Source: Chitinophaga pinensis (lineage in GTDB: Bacteria > Bacteroidota > Bacteroidia > Chitinophagales > UBA10324). Taken from it: a stretch of 33,505 nucleotides of DNA. The translations under genes were made by a program, and so were the position numbers. This document shows, piece by piece, positions 33,088 through 33,505 of the stretch. How positions within the stretch are numbered: position 1 is the first letter of the stretch; every line of letters begins with the position of its first letter. The notes below the pieces were generated by a model. It had not been told where the DNA came from. It made no database searches and saw only the letters and a program-made list of their open reading frames with translations. The stretch is taken from NCBI GenBank assembly GCA_945903305.1, contig CAMDOA010000026.1, forward strand, positions 1 through 33,505. The letters run 5' to 3'.

Positions 33088-33505
33088 TTATTTAAGAACA
33101 AAATTGATTGGTAATGTGAATTGAATCGGAACATTTTTACCGAGTTGCGAACTCGGAATCCACTTCGGCATCAGTTGAACAACTCTGATTGCTTCTTCCG
33201 ATAATCCATAAGGTAATCCCTTTAGTACTTCAATGTTTTTCAGTTCTCCTGTTTCAGTCACAATGAAGTAAACAAATACTTTACCCTGGATATTTTTTTT
33301 TCTTGCTTTTTTAGGATATCGCAATGAATCTGATAAAAATTTCAACATCGCAGTTTCTCCCCCAGGAAATTGTGCTAACTCTTCCTGAAATGGATTAGAG
33401 GTGGTGCTATCAGTTTTTATTTCGTTGATTGAAATAGTGCTTTTTGATGAATCAACTACTTGCGCAATAGAATCGGGGGCATTCATTAATAAACAAAAAA
33501 TCAGG
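33088..33505 (-). CDS. Exported TonB C-terminal-domain protein (5' partial, runs off right edge)
   Basis: The C-terminal 90 residues are a TonB domain: FPGGETAMLKFLSDSLRYPKKARKKNIQGKVFVYFIVTE-type text, GELKNIEVLKG, AIRVVQLMPKWIPS and FTLPINFVLK. An ATG exists at 33486, but the frame stays open to the window edge and reads LIFCLLMNAPDSIAQ across it, which is the hydrophobic end of a signal peptide. So the true start lies outside and the gene is truncated here. Without the usual proline-rich energy-transducing stalk and TM anchor it is one of the small periplasmic TonB-C proteins common in Bacteroidota; function unknown. It probably heads the transcription unit with the B12-binding and crotonase genes. 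Confidence 0.85.
   Translation of the reverse strand, partial: LIFCLLMNAPDSIAQVVDSSKSTISINEIKTDSTTSNPFQEELAQFPGGETAMLKFLSDSLRYPKKARKKNIQGKVFVYFIVTETGELKNIEVLKGLPYGLSEEAIRVVQLMPKWIPSSQLGKNVPIQFTLPINFVLK

Overview
The window looks like a chromosomal segment of a Bacteroidota (Bacteroidetes) bacterium, probably a Chitinophagales/Cytophagales/Flavobacteriales-type relative. The evidence is two type IX secretion (T9SS) type A C-terminal sorting domains, SprB and PKD-like repeats, a GldB-type gliding lipoprotein, sortilin/BNR-repeat surface proteins, the near absence of Shine-Dalgarno sites, and several matches to the Bacteroidota promoter pattern (TTTG, about 20 bases, TAnnTTTG). The genus cannot be fixed from the sequence. 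I saw no tRNA, rRNA, CRISPR array, integrase, transposase or phage gene.

Layout. Bases 1-4253 (minus strand) hold a tight envelope O-acylation cassette: two different SGNH hydrolase-like proteins, an MBOAT acyltransferase, and the first codons of a further exported protein at the left edge. Bases 4348-7680 hold a divergent ion-transport pair: a NhaD-type Na+/H+ antiporter (minus) and a KUP-type K+ transporter (plus) with a textbook Bacteroidota promoter. At 7901-10162 is a T9SS-exported CotH-like/lamin-tail protein. At 10353-13703 are heme A synthase, GldB and DusB. At 13815-14308 is a YoeB-type toxin-antitoxin pair, followed by a CPBP membrane protease and a lipid segment (CdsA, phosphatidylserine decarboxylase), a small Thr/Cys-rich exported protein and a strong terminator.

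Bases 17435-28618 are the surface-protein region: RadC, a 1.0-kDa-residue-scale (about 1000 aa) sortilin/BNR-repeat protein, a beta-barrel outer-membrane protein, a 1911-residue mosaic surface protein (BNR propeller, PKD, jelly-roll-like, Ig-like, three SprB repeats, five PKD-like repeats, T9SS tail) and its small exported neighbour. The rest is mainly metabolic: pirin, a GNAT acetyltransferase, class II fumarase, a crotonase-family hydratase, a stand-alone B12-binding subunit and a 5'-truncated TonB-C-domain protein running off the right edge.

The most interesting signals are not a new gene system but traces of small repeat elements turned into protein. A GC-rich palindromic element sits in frame inside the first BNR-repeat protein (about 19024-19071). 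A 27-base direct repeat lies once in the leader and once inside the signal-peptide codons of the 1911-residue protein (28014-28118). A 15-bp perfect hairpin covers the stop codon of the crotonase gene. I found no convincing undescribed multi-gene system. The best candidates for follow-up are the two-SGNH plus MBOAT cassette, the YoeB partner protein, and the Thr/Cys-rich small exported protein.
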